The notes: generated from the sequence alone by a model not told the origin. DNA of 64,000 bases from Saccharum officinarum (GCA_020631735.1 CM036160.1:113628680-113692679); one strand, 5' to 3'. Positions 49,941-62,185 are shown, counted from the first letter of the stretch. Program-made: numbers and translations.

Positions 49941-52789
49941 ATGGCCGATGCCTCGCCGTCGCGCCGTGGGTGGGCCCCGGAGGTCCGGGAGGCGCTGGAG
50001 GCGGGCTCCCCTGGTCAGCTCCTTGAGGCCCTGGGTCGTGGACCAAGTGGTGCCTCGGAGTTGGCCTCTCCATGACGCCCGTGGGCGGACCTGGCCGACG
50101 TCGCACTGCCGCCGCCGCCGGAGTTCTTCGTCGACTCGCCTGGGCTGCTACGGGAGATCCTCGACCGCGGTCCTGGGGAGCGCGTTGCCCTCAGTGACTC
50201 GGAGGACCTCTCCGATTCAGAGCCCCCATCGCCAACTCCGCCGCTGCCACCGCAGGGAAAGGGGAAGGAGGTGGTTGAATCATCTCGGAGGAGGCGCCGT
50301 GTGCGACGCCACCGGGCGAGGAAGCGGCCTTCCACCTTCATGAGGGATGCCAGGGCCGCCCATCCTGCTGTGTCTATGGCGCCGCCTCACCACCGCCCCT
50401 CCTCGGTGCTCAACCTCGACGTCCGACCGCCGCAGACTTCGCCTTGCTCGCCCCGTCGGAGCCCGCGCTCTGGGTCGCCCACGGTGGCACACCCGCCCCG
50501 TGCGCGGGGCACGCCTGATGCTGAAGGGTTCTACAGTGTCCACAGCCGCCGCGTCGGCCGCTCCCCGCCGCGCCATCGCTCGCCGCGCCGCGTCCCCCCG
50601 GAGCTTCAGGGCCTTTGCCTCTGTTGCCTCCGAGACGGCCACACACGCGCCACGTGTACCTTCCCGGCGAGATGCTACAACTGCTGGGCGGAGGGGCACC
50701 GTGCAGCAGCATGCCCTCGCCCGGCACGCTCCGCTGTGGCCCGGAACAAGCGTTGCCGCTCCCCCGCTGCGGACTAGCTAGGTGGAGCACGCCCGAAGTT
50801 CAGGCTGGTTGGGGCTCGCCCGAGGTTCAGGCGGGATGGGGTGGAGCACAGTCGCGCCTCTGCGGACACGGCCTCCCCGCGGTCCACCTCGACGGGGCGT
50901 TCCTTCTCCGTCCCCCCCTTATGTGCTCCTCCGTCCCCTGACAATCGGGCGGCTGCTCCAACCCACCAGGAGGCGCCTGCTGCTCCACTGCCACAGCCTC
51001 CCCCACCGCCCCCGGCCCCTCCAGCGCGGCCTGCACCAGGGGGGATGTCGTCGACCCGCTGCTGCCGCCGGTGCGCCTCCGGGGATTCGCGGCGCCGGAT
51101 TGGACGCCGGCTCGGATCCGGGAGGGGCACTACGACCAGACGCCGTTCGTTGTGGTTCCCAGGACCCATGCCATTCAGGCGAACGAAGATGTCCTCACTC
51201 GTGCTTTGACCGCCGTTGTTGGTGGCACCAGGCCCGCGGTGTCCGTTGCGGAGGTCCAGGACTATCTCCGGCGCCGTTTTGATTTGAATGATGATGATTT
51301 TGATGTGCGTCACCACTACCCGGAAGATTTTATTGTACGCTTTCGCCATGGTGTAGACAGGGAACGTGTCCTTCAGTCCAGGCTGAGTGCTGTCTGGCTC
51401 CCGTTGATCTGGAACCCCTGGCGGCGCACTTCGCTTGCCATCCTAGAAAAGTTCAAGTTCAAGGTCATTGTGGCAATCGCTCGGCTCCCCCTCCACGCTC
51501 GTAATTTGGAAGTCGCTCAGACGATCCTTGGCCCTTCGTGCGCCAACCTCTCCTTCACCGAGTTCAGAGACACGCCGATGATTGATGACAGGGAATTCTT
51601 CGTCTCAGCTTGGTGCTGGCACCCTCGCCTCATCCATGAGGAGCAAATCATCTTCATCCCGGACCCCGAGGTGCCTGGGATCGCGCCGCCTGTGGACCAC
51701 TTGTCGGGCCTTCGTTACCTCGTGCGCACCCGGCTCATGGCTTACCAGGACTGGACTACGCCGCCGCCTTCACCGCCGGATGATGCTGATGTCGATGATG
51801 GACTGCCGGACGATTTGGGCGCCTAGGGTGGTCCGGCCCACCTTGCTGGCCACGGCCCGGTGCCTGGTGACGGCCCAGGGGACGGGGAGGTCGAGGATAT
51901 GGCTTCGCTGGGGCAGCAGCCTGGTCATGTGAACGCTATGGCGATGGGCGCGGTCCGAGTTGGCAGTTTCCTCTGCCCGGTGCCCGGACACACCACTGGT
52001 CCCCGCCACGACGCACCTGTGCCTGCACCGTGTACCTTGCCCGCCCACGTACCAGCGCCTCCTAGGTGGCTGCTACAGTGCCCGCCGACTCCTGATATGT
52101 TGGTCCTGCGCCCCTCCAGTCCAGTCAGGTGCGGTGCTGTCGGGTCCTTCATTAACGTCGCGCCGGCTCTGCTGCTCGATGGCCGCAGCGTGCAGTTTAC
52201 CGCACCGGACTCCTCTGACTGGTGGGCCGACCTCGCCGCCAACGAATTCGTTACCCCAGCCAAGCTTCGATCGAGTCCTGTTGGCTCCCTTCCTGCGGTT
52301 GCTGATGCCTCCGAGCTGGTTGAGCCGGTGGGAACTGCTGCTGCAGAGGACCTGCTGCTCACTACTGCTGGGAACGCTGGGATGCAGCCTGCTATCTCTT
52401 CGGACGAGGACGTTGTTCGCCCGGCGCTGGACGAACTGGAGGCTGAGGTTTGCGTGCCGCTTGGCACGCCCATTATTCGTGCTGGTCCTCGCCCTCGCCG
52501 ATCCCGAACTCCAGCTACGTTGACTCCGTTGAGGCGTAGCCGCAGGCTGGCTGTTAAGCCACGGGCCGCGAATGCCACGGTCCAGGCGCAGATGGTGTTG
52601 CTACGGAAGCTGGGTATACATGTCGAAGCTGATACAGTGCCTGCGGATGTTGCGCAAAGGTTCAGAGCGGCCTTCGCTGGAGGTATGTCTGAGGAGAAGA
52701 AGAAAGTGATGCAGATCCTGCTGAATGGGGATTTCGACCTGACTGGTCTGGGTCTGGACCTGGAAGGGCTGGAGGATGCGGCGCTCTGA
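49941..52789 (+). pseudogene. L1 ORF1 protein, broken
   Basis: RNA-binding protein of the L1 particle. The start ATG has a strong context (GCCACCATGG). The first part is basic and Pro-rich and carries two CCHC zinc knuckles, CLCCLRDGHTRATC and CYNCWAEGHRAAAC (about 50627-50711). The second part (51071-51826) is a DUF4283-like RNA-binding domain, with FIVRFRHGVDRERVLQ and WNPWRR. An acidic-to-basic C-terminal part ends at 52789. Breaks: TGA 50073-50075, TAG 50775-50777, a frame change at the G run 51039-51044, and TAG 51824-51826. Zinc knuckles before the DUF4283-like domain is the arrangement I recall for grass L1s. Confidence 0.8.
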
Positions 52790-52828
52790 CGCCTTCCCTC
52801 GCCCATTTGTCGCTTCTATGGGTTTCCC

Positions 52829-55800
52829 ATGTTAGTTAATCATCACTGCTTTGTGTGGAATGTGCGTGGCCTGAATGAGCGCGCACGGAGAAGTGTGGTT
52901 CGTGAATTTCTGGTGTTGGAGAAACCTACCCTTGTGTGTTTGCAGGAGACTAAGCTCCCTGCGGTCTGTAATGTACTGGCTGCTGAAATTCTAGGTGCCG
53001 GCTTTGACTATGCTTGTCTTCCTTCGATGGGGGCTTCTGGCGGTATTCTTTTAGGTTGGCGTCGAGAGTGCTGGACGGCGTCCGATCTCGTTTTTGGACG
53101 CTTCGCGCTCTCCGCGAGGCTGAAGGAGTCAGGAGCTCTCGACGATTGGTGGTTAACTGTGGTATATGGCCCACAGCTTGACGTCGACAAAACTGAATTC
53201 CTAGCTGAATTAATGAACTTTAGGGCGGTGCGTTCTGGGCCCTGGTGCCTGTGTGGGGACTTCAACATGATATATCGTGCATATGACAAAAACAACGACC
53301 GTCTTGACCGGCGAAGCATGCGAAGGTTTCGAACCTTCCTAAATTCGGCACAGCTCGAGGAAATTTTCCTTGTTGGCAGACGCTTCACGTGGTCAAGTCA
53401 CAGGGACAATCCTACGTTGGAGCTGCTGGACCGGATCTTCGTCTCATCGGAGTGGCTGGCTCTGTTCCCCAACCACTCACTTAGAGCGTTGTCCTCTGAT
53501 TGTTCGGACCACTGCCCGATTCTGTTGCAGCTGAACGTCGCTTTTGGGTCCAAGCGTCGGTTTCGGTTTGAATCTTTCTGGACCAAATTGCCGGGCTTCT
53601 TCGACTTAGTCGCAGCTGCGTGGGCCTGTTCGCTAACACAGGCCGACCCCTTCAGGCTACTGGACTACAAATTTCGGCTATTGCCCAAGGAGCTTAAGAG
53701 ATGGAGTTGCTCTAAAATTGGTAGCATTCAGTTGCAGTTGACAATGGCCAGGGAGGTCATCCTCCGGTTCGATGAAGAGCAGGAACGGCGCGCCTTGGAG
53801 CCGTGGGAGGCTGACATGCGTCGGCAGCTGAAGGTGAGGGTGCTGGGGCTAGCGTCTCTTGCCAGAACCATTGCTCGTCAGCGGTCGAGGGTGTTATTTC
53901 TCAAGGAGGGCGATGCAAACACAAGATTCTTCCACTTGCAAGCCTGCCACCGCAATCGCCAGAATCATATCGGCAGCATCACCGTAATGGGATCGCAGGT
54001 GGTTGATGACCAGGCTGTGGCTGACGCTGTGTTCCAGTACTATAGCGGCATTCTTGGTGAGTGCTTCTCCTGCTCCAGAAGGTTTGATCTGCAAGTGATT
54101 GGGTTGCCTTCCTGCGATCTTACACATTTGGAGAACATGTTCACCGACGAGGAGGTTTGGGCGGTAGTAAAAGACCTGCCAAATGAGAAAGCACCTGGGC
54201 CTGATGGCTTCACCGGTCTGTTCTATAAGCTGTGTTGGCCAGTGATCAAGTTTGATGTCATGAATGCGGTGCATGCGTTCTGGTCACTCGACTCCAGGAG
54301 CCTGTACCTGCTCAATGACGCTTACATGGTGCTCTTAAAGAAGAAGGATAACCCTCTGGAGTTGAGGGACTATCGACCAATCAGTCTCATCCATAGTTTT
54401 GGCAAGCTACTGACGAAGTGCTTGGCAAATAGGCTTTCGGCCGTGCTTGACAGCCTAGTCCAGCGGAACCAAAGTGCTTTTATCAGGGGCCGGTGCTTGC
54501 ATGACAATTTTGTGGGAGTGCAGCGTGCTTGCAAGTTGCTACATGGTCGTGGGCGGCCATGCGTGCTGCTCAAGATAGACATCGCCAAGGCCTTTGATAG
54601 TGTGGCCTAGAATTTCCTGTTGGAAGTGTTGCAGCATATGGGGTTTGGTCGAAGATGGAGAAACTGGGTGTCCATGATCCTAGCATCCTCCAGTACAAAA
54701 ATCCTAATCAATGGTCGGCCTGGACGGCGTATTTGTCATGCGAGGGGACTGCGGCAGGGAGACCCCCTCTCCCCCATGATGTTCGTCCTGATTATGGAAG
54801 TTCTCAACCACTGCTTACGCTGGTTGGAAGAGCGAGGTCATCTGGCACCTATTCTTGGCTTTGATGGTTACCGGGTCAGTCTGTATGCTGATGACCTGGT
54901 ATTGTTTGTCACCCCCACGTCGAGAGAGCTGGAAATGGTGAAGGCGGCACTGAATTTATTTGGAATGGCTTCCGGTCTTTTCTCCAATTTGGACAAGAGT
55001 GTTGCGACGCCTTTGAACTGTTCGGAAGATGAGATCCAACTGGTCACGGCTACTCTTGGCTGCCGCATCGAGGGACTTCCCTGCCGATACCTTGGGGTGC
55101 CGCTTTCAGTAAAGCGACTGAGTAGAACGGATGAGCAGCCGCTGGTTGACAAGGTGGCTTCTCGCATCCCAGGCTGGAAAGGCAAACTTCTTAACCCGGC
55201 TGGCCGCACAGCTCTGGCGCAGGCTACTCTATCGGCAATCCCAATCCATACCTCCATTGCAGTGTGTTTGTCCCCTTGGGCGATCAAGGCTATTGACAAA
55301 CTGCGCCGAGCTTTCATTTGGGCAGGCTCCGAGGCCGTGGCGGGTGGAAAATGCAAGGTGGCTTGGCTGGTGGTGTGCTTGCCAAAGCAGCTTGGCGGGC
55401 TTGGTGTATCCGACTTGCGCCGCGTCGGGGTGGCTTTGCGGGTGCGATGGGTCTGCCAAGATCGCCGGGCCGGCAGACGGGTGGGAACCAGCGACCGTAT
55501 TGTGCTTGCCCTTTTCCACAGTGCTACTCGCTTCTCGGTTGGGAATGGGGAAAGCACGTATTTCTGGTCTGATCGGTGGCTTGGCGATACACCGCTGAAG
55601 CTGAGAAGCGCTGTTGGATGCGGCTTGGGTGCGACATTTGCAGGGGCCTGTCACCATCCTACTGATGGTGGAGGTCGCTGAACTGACTGATTTGTTGTCG
55701 CAGGTGCAGCTCACGACGCAGCCAGATACTTTTGCCTGGACACTCACGGCGGACCATAGCTATTCTGTTGCCTCGGCGTACGGAGCCATGTTCCTTGGTT

Positions 55801-56303
55801 CCTCTTCACCGCCTGGTGCCAAGCAGCTGTGGAAGACGGCAGCTCCTCCTCGGGTCCGCTTTTTCTTTTGGCTGGTCATGCACGGCCGTTGTTGGACGGC
55901 CAACCGCAGGTTCCAGCATGGCCTCCAGCCGGATGATCGTTGCGTCTTCTGTGATCAGAGTTCGGAGACAATGGAGCACATCCTGCTTGGGTGCCCTTAC
56001 AGCCGGGAAGTTTGGCACTCTTGGGCGGTGAAGCTACATCTTTTGGGTTACTTGGTTGTGGATAAAGAGCCGGTGATGCTGTGGTGGCTCGCCTCGCGTA
56101 GGCGCCTGCCTAAACCCCTGCGAAAGGGGTTCGATACTTTTTTCTTTCTCGTGGGCTGGCTCTTGTGGAAAGAACGCAACGCCAGGACGTTCGACGCTTT
56201 GGCCACCCCTGCTGCTCGGTTGGTGTCTTTGATCAAGGATGAGGCGGACAGCTGGTGCGCAGCGGGGTACAGGAGTCTAGGGCAGTTGCTGGAGCGGCTG
56301 TAG
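52829..56303 (+). pseudogene. L1 ORF2 endonuclease/reverse transcriptase, one stop and one frameshift
   Basis: The protein nicks the target and copies L1 RNA. Apurinic-type endonuclease: FVWNVRGLNERARR at the start, LVCLQETKL, LCGDFNMIYRAYD and SDCSDHCPILL (about residues 225-235). Reverse transcriptase: NEKAPGPDGFTGLFYKL, YRPISLIHSFGKLLTK, GLRQGDPLSPMMFVL and catalytic YADDLVLF (about 54880-54905). A zinc-binding C-terminus (zf-RVT) has FFFWLVMHGRCWTANRR, CVFCDQSSETMEHILLGCP and WLLWKERNAR. TAG 54608-54610 replaces a Trp by context (FDSVA then stop then NFLLEVL). A frame change lies between about 55610 and 55670. The start at 52829 follows ORF1 by 39 bp. Confidence 0.9.
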
Positions 56304-56473
56304 GTGTGCTTAGTCGCTCTTTAGTCACATATTAGTTCAAGTGTAGTCACAACTTCGTGTTTTTTTTTGTGGGGGAGGCTCCGGTAACCTTTCGCTACCG
56401 TTCGTTCTTTTGTAAGACTCGTTCTATTCCTCTTAATGAAAAACACGCCGAGGCGTGATCGCAAAAAAAAAAA
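56304..56473 (+). other. L1 3' UTR and A tail
   Basis: T-rich stretch at 56361-56370, CTCTTAATGAAAAACACG near 56429 and 11 A at 56463-56473. The short hairpin ACGCCGAGGCGT (56444-56455) is where the L1 RT may recognise its RNA. Confidence 0.7.
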
Positions 56474-56538
56474 TCTATAAAATTTCTGTATTCCAACATC
56501 GAAACAGGCTTTGTGATGGAGTGCAGTCGGAACGACTA

Positions 56539-56650
56539 CAGCCTGTTCGCTTGGGCTGAAAATAAGCGGCTGAAAGTACTGTCGGCTGATTTAGTATAAG
56601 AAAAAAATACTGCTGGTTGGCTGAAAATACAATGAGCCGCTAAAATGACA
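56539..56650. mobile_element. hAT-like MITE fragment
   Basis: CAGCCTGTTCGCTTGGGCTG followed by AAGCGGCTGAAAGTACTGTC is a familiar grass MITE start. The matching right end is not seen, so it is probably truncated. Confidence 0.5.
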
Positions 56651-56818
56651 CATTTTGAGCTGCTGCTTGCTCGTGTCTATCGTCTTAATTGATCCTGATG
56701 GGAGCCAACAATTAGCACGGTTCAAATTTACAGTGAATAATTAATATTTATGTCTACAACTAGATTTACTATCAAGTATATTTTATAACTAATTGAAAAA
56801 TATTTAGCTTATATCATA

Positions 56819-57077
56819 CTCCCTCCATTCTAAATTATAAGTCATTTCAAAAATCTTAGAGAGTCAAAACATCTTAAGTTTGACTAAAATTATAGAGAAA
56901 ATTATAAAAATTTATAACATCAAATATGTATACTATGAAAATATAATTAATAAAGAATTTAATGATACTTAACTGATGTCATAAATATTATTATCTTATC
57001 ATATAAATTTAGTTAAATTTGAAATCCTTTAACTCTCTAAAATTCTTGTAATGCCTTATCATTTAGGATGGAGGGAG
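56819..57077. mobile_element. Stowaway MITE, 259 bp
   Basis: Ends CTCCCTCCATTCTAAAT and, reverse complemented, CTCCCTCCATCCTAAAT; flanked by TA (56817-56818 and 57078-57079). AT-rich and non-coding. Confidence 0.92.
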
Positions 57078-57206
57078 TAAATACTAGTATTTTTATATAA
57101 TTTCAATCAAACTTTAAACAGTTTGCATAAAAGCGAGGAAAGTGAGAATTGAACGGAGGGAGCAGCGCTACTAGCCACCACTAGCTAGCTCGCACTACCA
57201 CTGTAA

Positions 57207-57643
57207 GACTACCCGCACTTATGGACCTCTATATTCATCCTCTATACGTCCTAGTCAGCGAGATTCTCTTCTCTATACTTAATTTTTCCGCACCCATCCA
57301 TCCTCTATATCATCCTCTATCCACTCTATCCACTATGGGACCTACTTGTCACTTTATCTAAATATATCCATGTGTGATTTAGTTTTGAAGGATTTATTGA
57401 GACGAATTTAATGGTGAAATCAAAATTTAATTTGGATTTTTGGTTTGTGAGTTATAGCATTTTTTCTTTGTTTAGCTAGTGGGGTCGTCACTATAGAGTA
57501 TAGAGTAAGCACAGTATCACTCTAAATATAGAATGAGAGAAATGATATAGTATCGTTTTAGAGTACTAAGTGCAGCAGTTTTTACTCTATATTCATACTT
57601 AAAACTTTAAAGTATCGTTTTAGAGTATCCACTGCGGGTAGTT
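57207..57643. mobile_element. PIF/Harbinger-like MITE, first of two siblings
   Basis: Terminal inverted repeats GACTACCCGCA and (reverse complement of right) AACTACCCGCA; target duplication TAA (57204-57206 and 57644-57646). 437 bp, non-coding, contains two CCTCTAT-rich and TCGTTTTAGAGTA stretches. Confidence 0.8.
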
Positions 57644-57783
57644 TAAACTCAGGGTAAGGTGGGACCCGCCTAGCCGGACACCGCCGAGGGGCCCTGCCAC
57701 GCCTCTTGATTGCTTCTGCAGTTCCAACAGTGTTCAGAAGCACTGCTCACCTGACCTCTCCAGATGCGCTGCCATACGCTCTA

Positions 57784-58214
57784 GGCTATCCACACTCATG
57801 GATATCTATATTTATCCTCTATAGTGTATGTTCTGGTTAGCAAGATTCTCTCATTTATACTTAATTCTTCCGTACTCATTCATTTTCTATATCATCCTCT
57901 ATCTACGGTATCCACTATGAGACCCACTTATCACTTTATCTAAATATATCCATGTGTGATCTAGTTTTGAAGGATTTATTGAGACGTATTTAATGGTGCA
58001 ATCGAAATTTAATTTGGATTTTTGGTGAGTTATAACATTTTTTCCTTTGTTTAGCTAGTGGGATCCGTCACTATCAACTGTAGAGTAAGCACTTTACCAC
58101 TCTAAATATAGAATGAGAGAAAAAATAAAATATCGTTTTAAAATACCAAGTGCAACAGTTTTTGGTTTATATTCATGATCTAGAGCATCCTTCAGATGAC
58201 CCACTGCGGTAGTC
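57784..58214. mobile_element. PIF/Harbinger-like MITE, second sibling, at the gene promoter
   Basis: It shares almost its whole length with 57207-57643 (for example AAATATATCCATGTGTGAT and GTTTTGAAGGATTTATTGAG). Ends are GGCTATCCACA and, reverse complemented, GACTACCGCAGTGG; flanks CTA and TTA are a diverged duplication. Its right end lies immediately upstream of the first exon of the pyroglutamyl-peptidase gene. Confidence 0.75.
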
Positions 58215-58387
58215 TTAAAGGGGCGGACGGAGCGGGATCGCCCGGCTGGCTGCCTCCTTTCTCCCACCTCCTCTCTATCCATCCATCTGCTGCCGTCCCC
58301 CTCCTGCTGCGTGCGTGCGAGAGGCGCGCCACGAGAACGGCGCCCGAGATCGCCTGTCCCGTCCGCGGCACCTTCGCTCCTCCCACG
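58215..58387 (+). other. 5' UTR exon and promoter-proximal sequence of the pyroglutamyl-peptidase gene
   Basis: GC- and pyrimidine-rich leader ending at donor CACG|GTGAGA (58387/58388). No TATA box is obvious; the MITE at 57784-58214 forms the upstream boundary. The exact transcription start is not visible. Confidence 0.55.
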
Positions 58388-59881
58388 GTGAGAATTCCGC
58401 GTGCTTGGTTGCCTTGCCTGGCTGGTGGTAGTATGGTGCGGCCCGCGGCGGCGGGGCGGCCGTGGTTTTTAATTTGCCTGCGCCGCAGCTCCGGCCGGGC
58501 CCCCCCTCAACTTGCTCCGGAGTCCCAAGTCCGGAAGATTCCTTGCTTTACCGGCGGAATTCGGGCTCGTCCTGACGGTTTATCCGCTGGATTTGTGAGG
58601 GGGGTTGTGAGTGAGGTGATCGGGGTCATCTCGGGCCCAAAGGTGGCGGCTTTACTTCGACTAGTCCCTGAACCTCTCGGGTTCTTGTGAATTCCTTGCT
58701 CACTCGGTTGCAATCAGGAGTTTGCCTGGTGTTTAATTGGGCATGGGTCACTGCAGAATTGGGATTCGGTACTCTCTGTGGCTGCCCGGGCTGCTGGTTG
58801 CGCCTGATTGTGACGTTTATGCTGCACCTGCACAGCGTTGACTAGTAGGCATGATAATGATTGGAAGCAGCCGCCCCGCCCCCCTTTGTCTTGTTTTCTT
58901 TCTTCTCTGTTCTCTCTACACTCTACAGGCGAACGTTGGTTTCAGTTCATACGCGGTTGGATTGAAAGACAGATACCTTGGACTTTGAAGGCTGCGTGCT
59001 AGTTCCGTTCATATTGGTTGAGATTTCGGTAGTAAGACTAAGAACGTACTTGTGGTCAGGCTTGCTTTGGTGCGGGGTAAGACATCAGACATGTGCTAGT
59101 GCTTCAGTCTGTCGCTGTGGTCGCTAGTGCTTTTTTACCTGAGAATTAAGTTCTTGTCTTACTTATCTGAATATAAGCTTTTCATCGATTATTTTTTTCT
59201 CAGACCAATTTCTATCAAGTATCAGTCTCCCGTCCTCCTTTTCCCCCCGTTGCCTTACTTGATGCTATTGTTCGGTGGGTTGATCATTTCTAAATAAAAT
59301 ACTGAACAATGATTGCCTTATCATGTTTGAAGAATTTGGTCCTGGGTGTCGCCTATCTAGGTGATTGTGCTGATAAGTGTGTTCCTGATTCTTGTTTGAC
59401 TTTACTTTCAATGAAACTCAGGTCCACGCATAATATGCTGTTATTTCAGTCTGTTGTCCTGTTATGAACATTCTAGTTTCCTTTCACAGTGTATCCAAGC
59501 ACCTTTACTTGGGAAAGTCAGAGCTGCCTGCATAGTCGGTCCACGCCTTAGGATTTGATAAGTTCATATTGATGCCTTGACGGTCTTGCCACATTGCTCC
59601 TTCTTATTTTAAAACGAATTGCCACCTTGCCTTGCGTCTGGAGTCTGGTAAAGTGTGTGACTTGCTAATATTCATCCATTTTCTTATACTTGTGATTCGG
59701 GTTTTTGGAGTACGGTTGTTTGTTGCAGTCGTTTTTCCATGTCTTAGGATTTTGTAGGTTTATATAGATGGTCTGCCTGCCACATCGCTCTGTTTTAACA
59801 AAAAAAAGGTCTCACTGCTTTGTATCTAGTAAAGTGTGTGACTTGCTAATGTTTATCCATCTATTGATCTTTGTTATTCAG
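58388..59881 (+). other. 5' UTR intron, 1.49 kb, with 181-bp duplication at its 3' end
   Basis: T-rich intron ending TTGTTATTCAG (59881). Within it, about 59540-59720 and 59721-59900 are imperfect 181-bp tandem copies, aligned at TAAAGTGTGTGACTTGCTAA (59649 and 59830). The acceptor lies in the second copy; the corresponding site in the first copy reads GATTCGGG and lacks the AG. Confidence 0.6.
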
Positions 59882-59936
59882 GTTTCTGGAGGATAGTTAT
59901 TTGCTGTTTAGCGTTCCTCAAAAGTAAAAAGGATAA

Positions 59937-61859
59937 ATGGGATCAGAAGGACCTTCAGTTGTCACTGTCCATGTTACTGGATTTAAGAAGTTCCATGGGG
60001 TTGCTGAGAACCCAACTGAGAAAATTGTGACCAATCTTAATTCTTTCTTGGAAAAGCGAGGGTTGCCAAAAAATCTTGTCCTCGGAAGCTGTACAGTTCT
60101 CGAAACAGCAGGGCAGGGGGCACTTCCCACATTATATAAGGTTTTAGAGTCTGCTATTGCAGACAGAGGAACTGGGTCGTCTGCACAGGGACAAGTTATT
60201 TGGGTGAGTGCTCAGTGCTAACCATATTCTTGATTTGATAGTGTAGTCTAGGATCACGTTAGATGAATCAGTGGTCCTCTAACTTATAGCTAAGATATCT
60301 GTGTTCTAATGTTTACCATGTTTTTATTCTCTCAAACCAGGAGATTAGCATTCAAACTATCGCAGTTCATATAGCCAGTTCTTTCATGCATTGCCGAATG
60401 AAACTATGAGTTCTGTAGTATTTAATGGATATATAATGCATCATCAAGTATCATTTAAAGCATCATTATTGGGTACTCATCAATGTCAATGCATATTGCT
60501 AGTTGATATGCTTCCTCTTGTGGTGAAGACCTAATTACAATTCACAAAAATTATACCCTCTTATTTGACCATGTGATCACTTGTTCACCTTACAGCATTA
60601 AAATTATTGAGAAAAAGTAAAGCATCTTAAATGATGATTGGAAACTAATGCTTCTGTTGTCACAAGAATTAGTACCATCTTGTGGATTGTCATGTTTTTT
60701 CTCTGAAAATATATTTAAGAAAATGTTGTTTGAATCCAGTGTCACTGGAATTGATTTTATTATGGAATATATTTCAGATCCACTTTGGGGTCAACAGTGG
60801 CGCAACAAGGTTTGCCCTTGAGAACCAAGCTGTTAATGAGGCGACCTTCCGGTGTCCAGATGAGCTAGGATGGAAACCTCAGGTTGCTTTGTTGTCCAAT
60901 GTCTTTTACTGTTATCTACACTTACAAATAAACCTTGTCGATGCATTTTGATCAGCTTCATTTGCTCCTGTGCAGAGAGTCCCTATTGTGCCCTCTGATG
61001 GAAGCATCTCGCGGACGAGAGAGGTAAAGATTTGATATGTTTAATTTGATGGGTGCTGTATCTGGAATCCGCTTTCTGTGCATGATATTTACCTTCAAAG
61101 GTGTGTGAAGTTGATAACCAGATTAGTTCTTAATGTATTTGGTTGTACCCACCAAAAAATTCATTGATATGCAGGAGTATTGCAAGTCATCCCTTCCTAA
61201 CTTCTATTTGAATTCAAGCACCATTCTGTGAGAAAATAACAAATACTATGATAAACAACCTGGTAGATTTGCCATGGTTATCTATAGAGCATACTCCCCA
61301 ACAATACCACAATGGCTTCAGTGTCTTTTTTATATTCTCTTGTTCTGTTTTTTCCACTCTGATTTGTATTCTTCAAAGTTCTCTTTTTATTTATATGAAT
61401 ATATATTTTTCAGCAGGGACTTGCCCCTCCTTTTTCATTAAACGAACAAATAATCTGCCAGAGCTACGGATTTTAGCTGTGCACCAAAATGTTGTTTATT
61501 GTACACCTGCCAGAGCTGGATTTTCCATGCACACACTTAACCCTTTAGGCTTTTTGATATTTTCCAATGAAAGCATTGGTGATCTGATATTAATCACCCT
61601 TTTCATGACCAACCAGACCACCCTCCCAGTGAATGAATTGACCAAGTCGCTCCGGAAGATAGGCTACGACGTGGTGCCCTCCGACGATGCCGGTCGGTTT
61701 GTATGCAACTATGTGTACTACCACTCTCTTCGGTTCGCAGAGCAACACGGCATCAAATCTCTGTTCGTGCATGTGCCCCTTTTCTTGACGATCGACGAGG
61801 AGGTCCAGATGCACTTTGCCGCTTCCCTCCTCGAAGTCCTCGCTTCCTCCTCCAACTAG
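59937..61859 (+). CDS. Pyroglutamyl-peptidase I (peptidase family C15), 4 coding exons
   Basis: A cytosolic cysteine peptidase that removes N-terminal pyroglutamate from peptides. Coding exons are 59937-60203, 60778-60882, 60976-61023 and 61617-61859, totalling 663 nt (220 aa). Introns are GT-AG, every exon ends on a codon boundary and the sum closes exactly. VTVHVTGFKKFHGVAENPTE opens the protein; FALENQAVNEATF holds Glu104, GRFVCNYVYYHSL holds Cys170 and SLFVHVPLF holds His192, the expected catalytic triad of family C15. The length fits plant members. The start at 59937 is the first ATG after the 5' UTR intron. It seems intact. The third intron (593 bp) contains a frame open through the acceptor, which I take as intron. 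Confidence 0.93.
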
Positions 61860-62185
61860 GAACAGCAGTTCTAAGGTGCGTCTTCTCAACCTTCCGGTCC
61901 AGTTCATTGCTGTAGGACAGAAGAGAAGAGTGAGTGTAACACTGTGCTGTCCGGTTGGTCTCCTTCCTGCTTGCAGATCAGCGTTTGGATTCCTATCTCA
62001 AGGATGGATGTAAAGCTGGATGCAGGCTGAATAAGATGGTGTGGTCATTGGCGATAGATGTTGATCTTGCTCCAGAGGGTGGTGTGTTTGGGGGAAAAAA
62101 AAGGGAATTGCTGCATAGAGTCAGACAGTCGGAGTATGTTCCTGTGGCCAATTGCGGCTTGTATGCCATCAATCAAGTGCTGTAA
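61860..62185 (+). other. 3' flank of the pyroglutamyl-peptidase gene
   Basis: The probable 3' UTR, with no additional gene. An A-rich run (62095-62104, GGGAAAAAAAAGGG) is present; a clear polyadenylation signal is not seen. Confidence 0.5.

Larger units (their letters stand above)
49620..56473 (+). mobile_element. Near full-length L1 (LINE) retrotransposon
   Basis: A non-LTR element with a GC-rich 5' UTR (about 49620-49940), ORF1, ORF2, a 3' UTR and an A tail at 56463-56473. About 6.85 kb. The 3' end CTCTTAATGAAAAACACG is shared with the truncated copy at 8984-9095. The exact 5' boundary and a target duplication were not found. Few lesions: five in-frame stops or frame changes in ORF1 and ORF2 as listed for each. 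Confidence 0.85.

Noticed and set aside
49500..56490. Target duplication for the full-length L1 (CCTATAAAG near 49543 versus CTATAAAAT near 56475)
   Set aside because: The match is short and imperfect and lies 75 bp away from the likely 5' end. Both flanks belong to AT-rich repeat-like sequence, so it is not reliable.
61248..61616. Extension of the last peptidase exon upstream into the third intron (open frame from 61248)
   Set aside because: The frame is open but hydrophobic and unlike family C15. The acceptor at 61616 gives an exact phase and the expected Arg-Glu-Thr-Thr-Leu-Pro junction.
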